Assembly: GCF_009469595.2 (NCBI RefSeq)
Contig: NZ_SSXV01000011.1
Span: forward strand, 62,001 to 126,000
Origin: Thauera sp. 2A1
GTDB lineage: Bacteria; Pseudomonadota; Gammaproteobacteria; Burkholderiales; Rhodocyclaceae
DNA length: 64,000 bases
Direction: 5' to 3'
Shown here: positions 8,957 to 17,979 of the stretch, one piece after another
How the letters are laid out: each line of letters opens with the position of its first letter
Position numbering within the stretch: the first letter of the stretch is position 1
The notes under the pieces: model-generated
Database searches by the model: none
What the model saw: the letters and a program-made list of their open reading frames with translations, nothing else
What the model was told of the DNA's origin: nothing
Made by a program: the position numbers and the translations under genes

Positions 8957-9657
8957 CGCGCCGCCCTCCGTTCCTGCCAGTGTTCGGCGGCGAAGCCCGC
9001 TGCGATGCCGAGCGCGATCGCCACGAACAGCCCCAGCCGCAGCGGCATGCCGCGCAGCAACACGGTGCCGAGCCCGCCCACCAGCGCGGCGAGCAGCATC
9101 GGCCGCGTCCTCACCATGGGCACCAGCATGATCATCAGCGCGATCGTGGCCATGAACTCCAGCGACCAGTCCTGCGGCACCGCGCCGGCACCGAGCACGC
9201 CCACCAGCGCACACACCTGCCACAGCGCCCAGCCATACAGCGACGGCACCAGGTAGCAGCCCCAGCGCCACTGCGGGTCATCGGACGAGCGCAACTTCTC
9301 GGACACCGCTGCGAACACGCCGTCGGTCAGCAGGTAGCTGCTCGCCAGCCGGCGCGCCAGCGAGTGGTCGTGGAAGGCCGGCGCGATCGCCGCGCTGAAG
9401 ATCACGAAGCGCAGGTTCAGCACCAGCCCGGTGAGGAAGATCAGCCACAGCGGCGCGCCTGAGGCGATCAGCGGCAGCGTGCCGAGCTGTGCGGTGGCGG
9501 CGAACACCAGCAGGCTCATGCCCATGGACTCGAGCTCGGAGAGGCCGATCGAGCGCATCGCGATGCCGGTCACGATCGCCCACGGGACGAGGCCGACCGA
9601 GATCGGCAGGAAGGCGCGCATGCCCTCGCGGGCACCGCTGCGGAAAGCGGAATCCAT
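8953..9657 (-). CDS. azlC: AzlC-family branched-chain amino acid exporter
   Basis: A 234-residue inner-membrane protein with several hydrophobic helices. The family signature runs from REGMRAFLPISVGLVPWAI through FAATAQLGTLPLIASGAP and LNLRFVIFSAAIAP. The ATG at 9657 is chosen because the protein then begins MDSAFRSGAREG, the normal AzlC N-terminus; an in-frame extension to 9717 would overlap the upstream transporter gene. It lies 11 bases after the BenE-type gene and overlaps azlD by 4 bases, so all three may be one transcript. Confidence 0.88.
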   Translation of the reverse strand: MDSAFRSGAREGMRAFLPISVGLVPWAIVTGIAMRSIGLSELESMGMSLLVFAATAQLGTLPLIASGAPLWLIFLTGLVLNLRFVIFSAAIAPAFHDHSLARRLASSYLLTDGVFAAVSEKLRSSDDPQWRWGCYLVPSLYGWALWQVCALVGVLGAGAVPQDWSLEFMATIALMIMLVPMVRTRPMLLAALVGGLGTVLLRGMPLRLGLFVAIALGIAAGFAAEHWQERRAAR

Positions 9658-9668
9658 CGACAGAAAGT

Positions 9669-10907
9669 TCAGCCCTTGTTCGCCAGCGCGACGAAGTCGG
9701 CCTTCTCCATCAGCCACGACACGACGAAGCCGGCGACCAGACCCCAGAATGCGGCGCCGATGTTGAAGATGCCGATGTCGGTGACGGTGACGAGCAGGCT
9801 CACCAGCGCGCCCAGCGTGAACTTGCCGCTGCCGAACGAACCGATGAACGAGCCCTGCAGCACGCGCAGCATGGCCAGGCCGCCGAGCGCCATGATGAAT
9901 TCCTTGGGCGTGGCCAGCATCAGGCCGGTGAAGGTCGGCGCCATCAGGCCGAACAGCACGCCGAACGCGCCGAAGGTCAGCGCCGCGGTGTACTGCCGCT
10001 CGAGCTTGCCCGAGGACGTCAGCAGCGCGTTGCTCGGGCCGGTCAGGCAGGTGCTGACCGCGCCGACGGCGGCGCTGAAGAAGGCACCGATGCCGCAGGC
10101 CACCGCGATGGCATTGACCGGCGGCTCATGCTTGGCGCCCTTCAGCACGGCGACGCCCTGCCCGTTCTGCACCACCAGCACGGTGATGGCGAGCGGCACC
10201 ACGAGCTCGACCAGCGCCCCCACCGACCACACCGGCGCCTGCACCACCGGCGCGGCAAAGGCGAAGCTGCCCAGCGCGCTGGTGTCGAGCTGACCGAGCA
10301 GGCCCACCGCCAGCGCGCCGACCAGGAGCGACCCGATCAGCGGCGGCATGCGCTTGCCCAGCGCCGGGCTCGCCGACAGCGCGAGGAAGGCGATCACCAT
10401 GGGCGCGGCGACGGCGACGTTGCTGTGCAGCGAACGCACCAGGTCGAGGCCGAAGCGCAGGAACACGCCGGCCACCATGCCCATCACGATCGGCATGGGC
10501 AGCGCGGACATCAGCCGCTTCACCCAGCCGCTGGCGCCCATCACCAGCACCAGCAGGCTGGTGGCGTAGAACGCGCCGATCACCTCGGCGAAGCTCAGAT
10601 GCTGCAGCGCCGGCCCGACCAGCACGGTGCCGGGAATGGTCCACGCGAAGCCCAGCGGCGATTTGTAGCGCCAGCTCATGGCGATGGTGACGAGGCCATT
10701 GACGAAGAACACGCCGAATACCCAGGAGGCCAGTTCCGCCTGCGACAGGCCGCCGCGCGTGCCCACCGACAGGATGATGGCGAGCGGCCCTGTGGCCGAG
10801 AAGATGAAGGCGATCAGGCCGTTGGCGAAATAGGTCAGGCCGTAGTCGGAAAAGATCTGGCGCAGGCGTGGCGCCTGCAGGCTGGGACGTTCGAGTTGGG
10901 CGAGCAT
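9669..10907 (-). CDS. benE: BenE-family benzoate/H+ symporter
   Basis: About 412 residues from the ATG at 10907 (423 if the in-frame ATG at 10940 is used). The protein has roughly twelve hydrophobic helices with BenE-family stretches: YFANGLIAFIFSATGPLAI near the start, FAWTIPGTVLVGPAL, and a helix with GPSNALLTSSG. BenE proteins import benzoate with protons across the inner membrane. The 10907 start is preferred because it leaves an inverted repeat at 10945-10963 upstream rather than immediately next to the start. Its neighbours are the azl genes; no benzoate catabolic genes are adjacent, so the aromatic substrate is inferred from family only. Confidence 0.85.
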   Translation of the reverse strand: MLAQLERPSLQAPRLRQIFSDYGLTYFANGLIAFIFSATGPLAIILSVGTRGGLSQAELASWVFGVFFVNGLVTIAMSWRYKSPLGFAWTIPGTVLVGPALQHLSFAEVIGAFYATSLLVLVMGASGWVKRLMSALPMPIVMGMVAGVFLRFGLDLVRSLHSNVAVAAPMVIAFLALSASPALGKRMPPLIGSLLVGALAVGLLGQLDTSALGSFAFAAPVVQAPVWSVGALVELVVPLAITVLVVQNGQGVAVLKGAKHEPPVNAIAVACGIGAFFSAAVGAVSTCLTGPSNALLTSSGKLERQYTAALTFGAFGVLFGLMAPTFTGLMLATPKEFIMALGGLAMLRVLQGSFIGSFGSGKFTLGALVSLLVTVTDIGIFNIGAAFWGLVAGFVVSWLMEKADFVALANKG

Positions 10908-10944
10908 GGGTTTGGTCTCGATTCCTTGGGCATGGTGCATTGCC

Positions 10945-10963
10945 GCAAATTATCGTTATTTGC
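10945..10963. promoter_or_regulatory. Inverted repeat upstream of benE
   Basis: GCAAAT (10945-10950) and ATTTGC (10958-10963) form a 6-base inverted repeat around TATCGTT, in an AT-rich patch unlike the surrounding sequence. It lies just upstream of the benE start and could be an operator for an unidentified regulator. No other evidence supports it. Confidence 0.35.
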
Positions 10964-11053
10964 CCGTCGATGATAAACAACCAGATCGACGCATCACTGT
11001 TTTGACCAACAAAACAATCCGGGTGCTGCGCTGGCGCCTCTGCAGGCGCCGAC

Positions 11054-11791
11054 TTACCGGCGCGGCGCCTTGCGCAGCATGTGCGGCGGCAGCACGCCGC
11101 GCTCGCCGCTGTCCAGCGTCACGCCATAGGCGATCTCGGGCCCGCGCGGCCCGGCGAGCTGGCTGAGGTGGGTCACCCGGCCGCGCACCCAGGCCGGACC
11201 CGAACGCGCATAGACGACCTCGCCCACCGCGAAGCTGTGCGCCATCGCCACCGCCGGGTGCGGCGCGCGCAGCGCCGGTGGCTGCGCCATGGGCGCCTGC
11301 ACTGTCGGCGCGCTGCGCGCCGTGCCGCGCCCCTCGGGACACAGCACCTCCCACTGCTGGGCGATGCCGAGACCGCCGCTGGCGTTGTCGCGACCGACGA
11401 TGCGGCCATTGCGGTCGCGCCAGCGCGTGCGGCCGCCACCGATGTCGCTGTTGTCCCAGCGCCCGGCGAGGGTGTAGGTCTCGCCGTCGACGGCGGTGAT
11501 GCGGCCGCGGGTGCAGTCAGCCGACGCACGATAGGTGGCCTTCGCTTCCGGTGAGGACAGCTCGCGCTGCACGCAGCCGCGGTCGCCCGGCGCCCAGTTT
11601 TCGCACCAGCCCTGGATTTCCTCGCGCGTCACGCGCGCTTCGGCGCGTGCGTTCTGCGTGCCGATGCCCGACTTGGAGAAGACGCTTGGCGACCAATGCT
11701 TGCTGCCCAGCGACAGCCACTCCCCGCTCGCCGCCAGCGCCGCCCCGCACAGGCAGGCAAGCGTGGCTCCCACAATCGCCCTGATGCGCAT
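11054..11791 (-). CDS. Secreted protein with a C-terminal Tudor/SH3-like domain, unknown function
   Basis: I do not recognise this as a named protein. From the ATG at 11791 it is 245 residues with a signal peptide (MRIRAIVGATLACLCGAALA). The mature N-terminal half has several Cys (WCENWAPGDRGC, ADCTRG) that may form disulfides. A Pro/Ala-rich linker follows, and the last ~60 residues (FAVGEVVYARSGPAWVRGRV ... GERGVLPPHMLRK) look like a small beta-barrel of Tudor/SH3 type. An upstream in-frame extension to 11908 lacks signal-peptide character. It probably acts in the periplasm. Confidence 0.65.
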   Translation of the reverse strand: MRIRAIVGATLACLCGAALAASGEWLSLGSKHWSPSVFSKSGIGTQNARAEARVTREEIQGWCENWAPGDRGCVQRELSSPEAKATYRASADCTRGRITAVDGETYTLAGRWDNSDIGGGRTRWRDRNGRIVGRDNASGGLGIAQQWEVLCPEGRGTARSAPTVQAPMAQPPALRAPHPAVAMAHSFAVGEVVYARSGPAWVRGRVTHLSQLAGPRGPEIAYGVTLDSGERGVLPPHMLRKAPRR

Positions 11792-11879
11792 CTTCGCCTC
11801 CTTCCACCCGGTCATGCGCCCGCGCGCCCCTCCCCTCTCCTCGCCGCCGATCCACGCGCGCCGAGGCCCGGCTTTCAGA

Positions 11880-12725
11880 CTAGTCGATGGAGGACGCCTG
11901 CGCCGCACCGGCTACGCGGCGCGGACGAAACTGGCGCGTGTCGCGGTAGTACTCGGCCTGTTCGCTGTCCGGCGTCACCCCGGGGATGCCCAGCAGCGGC
12001 AACGGCGACAGGTCGCGCGGCGCGGCGATGCCTGCCGGCCCGCGCAGATGGTCGGCGAGCCAGCAGTCGGTCTCCGCCTGACGCTCGGCCGCGTCGAGCG
12101 CCAGCCAGGCCGGCTCGACCACGCGATAGATGACCTTCGCGCACAGGCCGAAGAAGGGCGCGCGCAGTTGATCCCAGGTGGCGTGGCCGACGACGAGGAA
12201 GCGGGAGCTGCGCAGCACGGCCTCGCGGCGGCGCCAGAACACCTCTTCCCACTCGTGCGCCGCGAGCAGCGCCGGGATCTCCGCGTCGGCGGACACGACC
12301 ACCAGGCCGCATTCGTCGAACTGCGTCAGCGCATCGCGGCGGCGCCCGCGCCCGGGCAGACCGGCCGCCTCGCGGGCACGCAGTTCCTCGATGTGCAGCG
12401 TGTTGCACGCCGCCTTGGTGCGTGGCCACACGCACCAGGCGAGCGCATTGAAGAAGTCGTGCCAGTCGTCCGGCCGGGTCGGCACTTCGCCGGTGGCGTG
12501 GATATGCGCCTCATAGCCATCCACTTCGCCCTCGGGCGCGACGAAGCGGATCGGCTGCCCCGCGCCGCTCACCGCTGGGGGCGCGACGCTGCGCAGCAGG
12601 GCGGTGAGCCGGGCGGAGTCAGGCAGCCCCGCACCGGCGCAGGCCGCCAGCAACCGGGAGATCGGTTCGAACAGCGGGCGCCCGGCGTAGGCCGCCGGCC
12701 CTGGCGAGGCGCTCACTCCGCTCAT
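11880..12725 (-). CDS. DUF3025 family protein
   Basis: A 281-residue soluble protein matching the DUF3025 family of proteobacterial conserved hypotheticals. Recognisable stretches are DWHDFFNALAWCVWPRTKA, ALTQFDECGLVVVS and FLVVGHATWDQLRAPF, then a C-terminal LPLLGIPGVTPDSEQAEYYRD. No signal peptide or membrane segment is seen. The ATG at 12725 overlaps the stop of the upstream small secreted protein by 4 bases, so the two are cotranslated. The function of the family is not known. Confidence 0.8.
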   Translation of the reverse strand: MSGVSASPGPAAYAGRPLFEPISRLLAACAGAGLPDSARLTALLRSVAPPAVSGAGQPIRFVAPEGEVDGYEAHIHATGEVPTRPDDWHDFFNALAWCVWPRTKAACNTLHIEELRAREAAGLPGRGRRRDALTQFDECGLVVVSADAEIPALLAAHEWEEVFWRRREAVLRSSRFLVVGHATWDQLRAPFFGLCAKVIYRVVEPAWLALDAAERQAETDCWLADHLRGPAGIAAPRDLSPLPLLGIPGVTPDSEQAEYYRDTRQFRPRRVAGAAQASSID

Positions 12726-13063
12726 CGCCGTCCGCAGGGATGGCGGTCGGCGCCGCAGCGGTCGAAGTCGCCCAGCGGACGGTTGAAGGTGTATTCGAAC
12801 GGCGCGGCAATCCATTCGCGCGCGGTGTCCTCGGTGCTGCCGCTGGGCAGGGTGAAGGGCAGCGCCAGCACGAAGCCCGCCGTGCCGATCACGGTGGCGA
12901 CGATGCCCAGCGGCCGCACCACCACCAGGTCGACCGCCATGTCGCCGCCGCGGTCGCCGGTGACGGTGTCGCGCGGCTGTGCGACGACCGGCGCGGTGAA
13001 GCACAGCATTAATGCGGCGGCGAGGGCGAACGCCGGCCTTCTGCTCCATCGATGCGCTTTCAT
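12722..13063 (-). CDS. Small secreted or membrane-anchored protein, unknown function
   Basis: A 113-residue protein from the ATG at 13063 with a signal peptide (RPAFALAAALMLCFTAPVVAQ) and a second hydrophobic stretch (PLGIVATVIGTAGFVLALPF). The C-terminal part (WIAAPFEYTFNRPLGDFDRC) resembles a family of short proteins from Pseudomonas and relatives that are often loosely labelled multidrug transporter without evidence. It overlaps the DUF3025 gene by 4 bases. It is divergent from the CDF-type gene that starts at 13192. Confidence 0.6.
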   Translation of the reverse strand: MKAHRWSRRPAFALAAALMLCFTAPVVAQPRDTVTGDRGGDMAVDLVVVRPLGIVATVIGTAGFVLALPFTLPSGSTEDTAREWIAAPFEYTFNRPLGDFDRCGADRHPCGRR

Positions 13064-13191
13064 GACTGCTCCTGCATGTTGCTGTTGCATATCGACTTCC
13101 CGCTTCGTCCTTGCCGCGGCGCGATGGCCTTCGCATCCCGGCCTGCCGCCTGGCGTACACTCGCGCTCATCCCGTTCCCGCTGCGTGGACC

Positions 13192-14031
13192 ATGCACTCG
13201 CCCGCCAATTCCGCCCAGGCTTCCGACCGTCCGCTGTCGCGCTCGGTGTTCCGCATTCCCGGCATGGACTGCCCGTCCGAGGAACAGATGATCCGCCTGC
13301 GGCTGGCCGACGCGCCAGTCACGGCGCTGGATTTCGACCTGCCGGGACGGCGCCTGACGGTCGACCATGAGGGCGAGGCCACCGCCATCCTCACGCCGCT
13401 GCTGCCGCTGGGCTTCGGCGCCGAGCTGGTCGAGACCGGCCCCTTGCCTGCCGACGCAGCGCCGGCGGCTGCCACGACCGACGACGCTGCGCAGACGCGC
13501 GTGCTGTGGTGGCTGCTGGCGATCAACGCGGCGATGTTCGTGGTGGAGATCGTCGCCGGCTGGTGGGCGCGCTCGACCGGACTCATCGCCGATGCGCTCG
13601 ACATGTTCGCCGACGCCGCGGTGTACGGCGTGGCGCTGTTCGCGGTGGGGCGTTCCGCCGCACACAAGCTGGGCGCCGCGCGGCTGGCGGGCATGCTCGA
13701 ATTGCTGCTGGCGCTGGGCGCGCTGTCGGAAGTGGTGCGCCGCATGGCCGCCGGCAGCCTGCCCGAGGCCCCGGCGATGATCGGCATCTCGCTGCTGGCG
13801 CTGGCGGCCAACGTCGCCTGCCTGTTGATGCTGGCGCGCCATCGTGACGGCGGCGCCCACATGCGCGCGAGCTACATCTTCTCGGCCAACGACGTCATCG
13901 CCAACCTCGGCGTGATCGCCGCCGGCGTACTGGTGAGCCTGACGGCCAGCCCGTGGCCGGACTGGATCATCGGCACCCTCATCGCGCTGGTGGTGCTCGC
14001 CGGCGCCATCCGCATCCTGCGCATGCGCTGA
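13192..14031 (+). CDS. CDF-family cation transporter with N-terminal HMA-like domain
   Basis: A 279-residue protein. Residues ~15-75 form a heavy-metal-associated-like domain with GMDCPSEEQ (one Cys instead of CxxC), followed by about five or six helices of the cation diffusion facilitator family from residue ~105. The canonical HxxxD metal sites are altered: helix II reads LDMFAD (Asp in place of His) and helix V reads IFSANDV (Phe in place of His), with the Asp residues retained. The C-terminal cytoplasmic metal domain of CDFs is missing. The ATG at 13192 (MHSPANSAQ) is chosen over an upstream frame. It likely moves a divalent cation, but which one, and whether it is active, is open. Confidence 0.7.
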   Translation: MHSPANSAQASDRPLSRSVFRIPGMDCPSEEQMIRLRLADAPVTALDFDLPGRRLTVDHEGEATAILTPLLPLGFGAELVETGPLPADAAPAAATTDDAAQTRVLWWLLAINAAMFVVEIVAGWWARSTGLIADALDMFADAAVYGVALFAVGRSAAHKLGAARLAGMLELLLALGALSEVVRRMAAGSLPEAPAMIGISLLALAANVACLLMLARHRDGGAHMRASYIFSANDVIANLGVIAAGVLVSLTASPWPDWIIGTLIALVVLAGAIRILRMR

Positions 14032-14050
14032 AGCGCAGTGGCGCCTCCGC

Positions 14051-14530
14051 TCAGTGCTGCGCGAACACCGCGGTGCGGCCCTCGCGATCAAAGCTGACGA
14101 CATCGTAGCGTTCGGCCGGGAACGGGCCCTCCATGCCGGGCGAGCCCTGCGGCATGCCCGGTGCCGGCAACCCCGCCACCGCCGGCTTTTCCGCCAGCAA
14201 GCGCTTCACGTCGGCGGCCGGCACATGGCCCTCGATCACGTAGCCGCCGACCTTGGCGGTGTGGCAGGAGCCCAGCGCCTGCGGCACGCCGGCCGCGTGC
14301 TTGACCGCGGCCATCTGCGGCGTGGCCACTTCCTTCACCCGGAAGCCGCTGGCGCGCATGTGCTCGGCCCATTTGCCGCAGCAGCCGCAGTTCGGATCCT
14401 TGTACATGGTGACGTCCTCGCCTGCGGCGAAGGCCGGCGGCATGCCCAGGACGGCGGCGAGGAACAGCCCGGCGAGCAGGTGCCGCGGCGTGCGCTCGAG
14501 CGCGAGGCGACGGGGGAATCGAGGTTTCAT
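14051..14530 (-). CDS. DUF411 family periplasmic metal-binding protein
   Basis: A 159-residue protein with a Sec signal (LAGLFLAAVLGMPPAFA) followed by VTMYKDPNCGCCGKWAEHM, the CxCC metal-binding motif of the DUF411 family. Downstream are the family blocks GVPQALGSCHTAKVGGYVIE and GHVPAADVKRLLAEKP. DUF411 proteins are widespread in copper and silver resistance clusters. It lies 35 bases downstream of the sensor kinase on the same strand and may be the third gene of that operon. A periplasmic role in copper binding is inferred from family and context. Confidence 0.85.
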   Translation of the reverse strand: MKPRFPRRLALERTPRHLLAGLFLAAVLGMPPAFAAGEDVTMYKDPNCGCCGKWAEHMRASGFRVKEVATPQMAAVKHAAGVPQALGSCHTAKVGGYVIEGHVPAADVKRLLAEKPAVAGLPAPGMPQGSPGMEGPFPAERYDVVSFDREGRTAVFAQH

Positions 14531-14565
14531 GCGCTTATCTCCACAAAATGGTCAATGCAGGTCGG

Positions 14566-15999
14566 TCACTTCTGGTCGGCGGCCGCCTGCGCCTGGCGCG
14601 GGCCATGTAGCGGCAGGCTCAGGGTGAAGCGCGTCGCTCCGGCGTCCGAGCTTGCCGTCACCCGCCCGCCATGCGCCTCGACGATGGAGCGGGTGATCGC
14701 CAGCCCCAGCCCGGCCCCTTCGCCGCGGTCGCGGCGACCGGCGCCCGCGCGATGGAATCGCTCGAAGATACGCGTCAGCTCCTCGCCGGGGATCGGCTCG
14801 CCGGGATTGGACACCGCGATCAGCGCTTCGTCTCCCTCGCGCCCGATGTCGATGGCGACCATGCCGCCCGATGGCGTGTGGCGCAGCGCATTCGACAGCA
14901 GGTTGGAAAGCGCCCGACGCAGCATCAGGCGGTCGCCGCTCACCGCGACGCCCCCCTCCGCCGCATGCACTTCGATGCGCACCCCGCCCTCCTCCGCCAG
15001 CGCCTCGTAGAACTCGGCCAGCGCGCGCGCCTCGTCGGCCAGCGTGACGGTTTCGACCGGCAGCGGGAGGCGGCCGTTCTCGGCCTGGGCGAGGAACAGC
15101 ATGTCGCCCACCATGCGCGCGATGCGTTCGTACTCTTCCAGGTTGGAGCCGAGCACCTCGCGGTATTCGTCGGCGCTGCGTGCCTGCGACAGCGCCACTG
15201 CGGTCTGCGTCATCAGGTTGGAGATCGGCGTGCGCAGCTCGTGGGCGATGTCGGCGGAGAAATCCGTCAGCCGCCGGAAAGACGACTGCAGGCGGTTGAG
15301 CATGCCGTTGAAGGCGTCCACCAGCTCGCGCACCTCGGCCGGCGCATCGCGCCCGTCCAGACGCTGGTCGAGGTGGTCGGCCGACAGGCCGCGCGCGGTC
15401 GCGGTGACGCGGCGCAGCGGCGCCAGGCCGCGGTGCGCGGCGAACCAGCCGAGCAGCGCTGCCGCCACCGCCGCTAAGGCGATGCCGAGCCACAAGCGCT
15501 TGCGCACCGAATCGAGAAAATGCTGGTGGTGCGACACGTCGATCGCAAGCAGCACGCGCAGTTCGCGGTGCCCGTCGGCGGCGTCCGCCGGTAGCGGCAG
15601 GACAAACTGCGATTCATGGCCAAGATACTGCTGCCCGCCTATCCACCACGCCGCGCCGGTGGCCGACAGCGGCACACCGCCGGCCTGCGCGGGTGCGAAA
15701 GCCTGCGGATGAAAGGCGTAGATCACGGCCCCCTCGGCATTGCGGATCAGCACCGCGACCGCGTCGTGGCCGACCAGCGCGTCGTCCAGCCGCTGCGGCA
15801 GCGCCTCCAGCGCCGCGGGCGAATCGACGCGCTGCAGCAAATTGGCGATCAGCGTCATCTTGCCCCACAGCTCGTGTTCGTCGAGCTCGAGGAAGTGCGA
15901 CTCGGCCGCCTGTCCGAGCACCACCGCAACCACCACCAGCAGGCCGGCAGTGGCTGCGGCGAACAGCAGCGCCAGGCGCGCGGTGAGCGACAGCCTCAC
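14566..15999 (-). CDS. copS: CusS/CopS-type heavy-metal sensor histidine kinase
   Basis: A 477-residue membrane sensor kinase. It has helix 1 ([20 protein letters not shown]), a periplasmic sensor loop of ~145 residues, helix 2 ([20 protein letters not shown]), a HAMP region, an H-box [12 protein letters not shown], an N-box [12 protein letters not shown], and G-boxes [10 protein letters not shown]. The periplasmic loop carries several His and a FHPQAF segment that could bind Cu(I)/Ag(I). The start is GTG at 15999, overlapping the regulator stop (GTGA). It is expected to phosphorylate the adjacent regulator in response to periplasmic copper or silver. Confidence 0.88.
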   Translation of the reverse strand: MRLSLTARLALLFAAATAGLLVVVAVVLGQAAESHFLELDEHELWGKMTLIANLLQRVDSPAALEALPQRLDDALVGHDAVAVLIRNAEGAVIYAFHPQAFAPAQAGGVPLSATGAAWWIGGQQYLGHESQFVLPLPADAADGHRELRVLLAIDVSHHQHFLDSVRKRLWLGIALAAVAAALLGWFAAHRGLAPLRRVTATARGLSADHLDQRLDGRDAPAEVRELVDAFNGMLNRLQSSFRRLTDFSADIAHELRTPISNLMTQTAVALSQARSADEYREVLGSNLEEYERIARMVGDMLFLAQAENGRLPLPVETVTLADEARALAEFYEALAEEGGVRIEVHAAEGGVAVSGDRLMLRRALSNLLSNALRHTPSGGMVAIDIGREGDEALIAVSNPGEPIPGEELTRIFERFHRAGAGRRDRGEGAGLGLAITRSIVEAHGGRVTASSDAGATRFTLSLPLHGPRQAQAAADQK

Positions 16000-16679
16000 G
16001 CCGACGGCTCCGCCACGTCGAGCACGTAGCCCATGCCACGCACGGTGCGGATCAGCTTCGGCTCGAACGGCTCGTCCATCTTGGCGCGCAGCCGCCGCAC
16101 CGCGACTTCGATGACGTTGGTGTCGCTGTCGAAATTCATGTCCCACACCTGCGAGGCGATCAGCGAGCGCGGCAGCACTTCGCCCTGGCGGCGCAGCAGC
16201 AGCTCGAGCAAGGCGAACTCCTTGGCGGTGAGGTCGATGCGGACGCCGCCGCGCGTCACCCGCCGGCGCAGCAGGTCGAGCTCCAGGTCGGCCGCGCGCA
16301 GCACCTCGGGCTCGCGCGCCTTGCCACGGCGCAGCAGCGTGCGCACCCGCGCCAGCAGCTCGGAAAAGGCGAACGGCTTCACCAGGTAGTCGTCGGCGCC
16401 CAGCTCCAGCCCGCGCACACGGTCCTCCACCTGGTCGCGCGCGGTCAGGAACAGCACCGGCATGTCGTGCCCGCCGCGGCGCACCGTCTGCAGCACGCCC
16501 CAGCCGTCCAGCGAGGGCAGCATCACGTCCAGCACGACGAGGTCGTAGTCGCCGGTCAGCGCCAGATGCAGGCCGTCCAGCCCGTCGCGCACCAGGTCGA
16601 CGACGAAGCCGGCCTCGCTCAGGCCCTGGCGCAGGTAGTCGCCCGTCTTGGGCTCGTCTTCGACGATCAGGATCTTCAC
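15996..16679 (-). CDS. copR: CopR/CusR-type OmpR-family response regulator
   Basis: A 227-residue regulator starting with GTG at 16679 and reading [19 protein letters not shown]. It has a receiver with phosphoacceptor Asp in VVLDVMLP, Thr in FLTARD and Lys in LVKPF, then a winged-helix DNA-binding domain ([20 protein letters not shown] ... [16 protein letters not shown]). This is the copper/heavy-metal subgroup (CopR, CusR, IrlR). It would bind the four operators described at 16753, 17726, 20535 and 26151, one of which lies 74 bases upstream of its own start. The kinase gene overlaps its stop. Confidence 0.9.
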   Translation of the reverse strand: MKILIVEDEPKTGDYLRQGLSEAGFVVDLVRDGLDGLHLALTGDYDLVVLDVMLPSLDGWGVLQTVRRGGHDMPVLFLTARDQVEDRVRGLELGADDYLVKPFAFSELLARVRTLLRRGKAREPEVLRAADLELDLLRRRVTRGGVRIDLTAKEFALLELLLRRQGEVLPRSLIASQVWDMNFDSDTNVIEVAVRRLRAKMDEPFEPKLIRTVRGMGYVLDVAEPSA

Positions 16680-16752
16680 CGCGGTCTCGTGTCGGTTCGT
16701 GCAGGCAGCTTGCGGGGTGAATTGTGCCTTGCACCGCGAGGCCCGGCCGCAG

Positions 16753-16780
16753 GATTACAAAGATGTAATCGCGACGTCAG
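16753..16780 (+). promoter_or_regulatory. Copper-box operator 1 (copR / kinase-like gene divergent region)
   Basis: A perfect 18-base inverted repeat, GATTACAAAGATGTAATC (16753-16770), is followed after a fixed gap by GTCAG at 16776-16780. TGTAAT and the nGTCAG half-site are spaced 11 bases start to start, one helical turn, as expected for tandem binding by an OmpR-type regulator. It lies in the gap between leftward copR and the rightward kinase-like gene. Its orientation (GTCAG toward the right) matches the other three sites, which all point at rightward genes. Confidence 0.75.
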
Positions 16781-16932
16781 TTTGGGGTCTGGGTTGCCGC
16801 GCGAATTTCGCATTCCAACTTGATCGTCGTAGCATCGACACGGCGACAGCACGCACGACATGAAGCGCATTGCCGCGATGCCGGTCTCGAATTGAAACCC
16901 TGATCCTCATGCCGCAGGAAGGAGTCGCATAC

Positions 16933-17595
16933 GTGGGAAAAGTACGATCTTTTGGCATCGAGGACGGTGAACGCATCGGCCCCTACCGTGTGCTCGAGAA
17001 TGTGGGTCGCGGGTGGGAGGGCGAAGTGTACAAGGTCGTCGAAGTCCCGACCGATGCCGTGCGCGCGCTGAAATTGTTCCGAACGGATGAGCTCGATTCG
17101 ATTCGTCATCTGATCCACACCGCGTGGTACTACGAGCAACTTCGATGGACCCAGCACGTTCCCATCTACCATCACTACGGTCAGTGGTTTCTCGACGATG
17201 ACAATGGCTGCTGGTTCCTGGTCTTCGAGTTCATCGACGGTGTGCCGCTGTCCGCGCTCAAGCGGCCGACGGCCAAGGACTTCCTGAAACTCGCCCGCGC
17301 GGTGGCGACCGTCCACGCGGCGGGATACGGAGTGGGTGATTTCTCGTCGCTGACCAACGCCTTCGTGCGCAAATCGAACGGCGCGATCGTCTTCGTCGAT
17401 TGCGACCCCGGCGAACCCGATGCACCCAACGCGGACTTTCGGGAAGACTGCCTTGTCGAGTTGCCGGATGCGGCAAACGCGATGTTCGGGGAGGCTCTGC
17501 CCAAGAAGGTCGCCCGCTTGCTTGCCGGCCTCAAGGCGCACAAGCGCTTCAACGAGACAACCCTTGCGGAAGAACTCTCGCGCCTTGCCGTCTAG
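16933..17595 (+). CDS. Small protein-kinase-like protein of the copper island
   Basis: I do not recognise a named family. The chosen start is GTG at 16933, because GGAAGGAG sits 8 bases before it; ATGs at 16870 and 16909 lack a ribosome site. The 220-residue product looks like a protein-kinase fold: Gly-rich loop VGRGWEGEVYKV, a VAIK-like Lys in ALKLF, hinge FLVFEFIDG, a catalytic-loop-like YGVGDFSSLTN keeping the Asp and Asn but without the HR, and a DFG-like FVDCDPG. It is shorter than a full kinase and the C-lobe is reduced. Base composition is visibly less GC-rich than the neighbours. The copper-box at 16753 lies upstream. Substrate and activity are unknown. Confidence 0.65.
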   Translation: MGKVRSFGIEDGERIGPYRVLENVGRGWEGEVYKVVEVPTDAVRALKLFRTDELDSIRHLIHTAWYYEQLRWTQHVPIYHHYGQWFLDDDNGCWFLVFEFIDGVPLSALKRPTAKDFLKLARAVATVHAAGYGVGDFSSLTNAFVRKSNGAIVFVDCDPGEPDAPNADFREDCLVELPDAANAMFGEALPKKVARLLAGLKAHKRFNETTLAEELSRLAV

Positions 17596-17979
17596 CAGGC
17601 TTTGTCGCGGGTGTCACCGCCCGCCGACTCGGGCTGCGGAGCGCGATCCGTTCGAGCACATCGGTGCGAGAGAGCTGGTCGTTTCCCCGCTCGCTGCCCC
17701 TACCTGCGGGCGGAGCTTCGCGGCGGTGACGGAAATGTAATCTGCGGGTCAGCTCCTCGACAGCCTCCAAGGCGTAGGCTTCAAACCGAGGCCGTGGTAT
17801 TGCGAGGCCGTCTGCGCGCGGGAGGCCGAATTGAAGAACTGGTTGCTTTCAGTGTGCGCGTCATTGCGCGCGTGGTGCCGCGAGAACGAGCGGGCACACA
17901 GGGCGGCGCCGGTTTCGCCGTGCTGCTCCGCACCGCCGCCGGCTGCGGGACACCATTCGCGCCCTTGCGGAGACCGTTC
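17596..17979 (+). promoter_or_regulatory. Leader region of the copper ATPase gene with copper-box operator
   Basis: This 384-base gap holds one clear element. At 17726-17752 a weak left arm (GTGACG) is followed by TGTAAT at 17736-17741 and GTCAG at 17748-17752, with exactly the half-site spacing of the other three copper boxes. The following ~230 bases to the ATPase start contain no convincing gene; an open frame runs through but has no ribosome site or coding character. This leaves an unusually long 5' leader if transcription starts near the box. Confidence 0.6.

Noticed and set aside
16870..16932. ATG starts at 16870 and 16909 for the kinase-like gene.
   Set aside because: Neither has a ribosome site, whereas GGAAGGAG lies 8 bases before the GTG at 16933.
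17602..17979. Extension of the copper ATPase upstream to 17602.
   Set aside because: It runs through the copper-box operator and has no ribosome site; the His-rich N-terminus at 17980 is a natural start.
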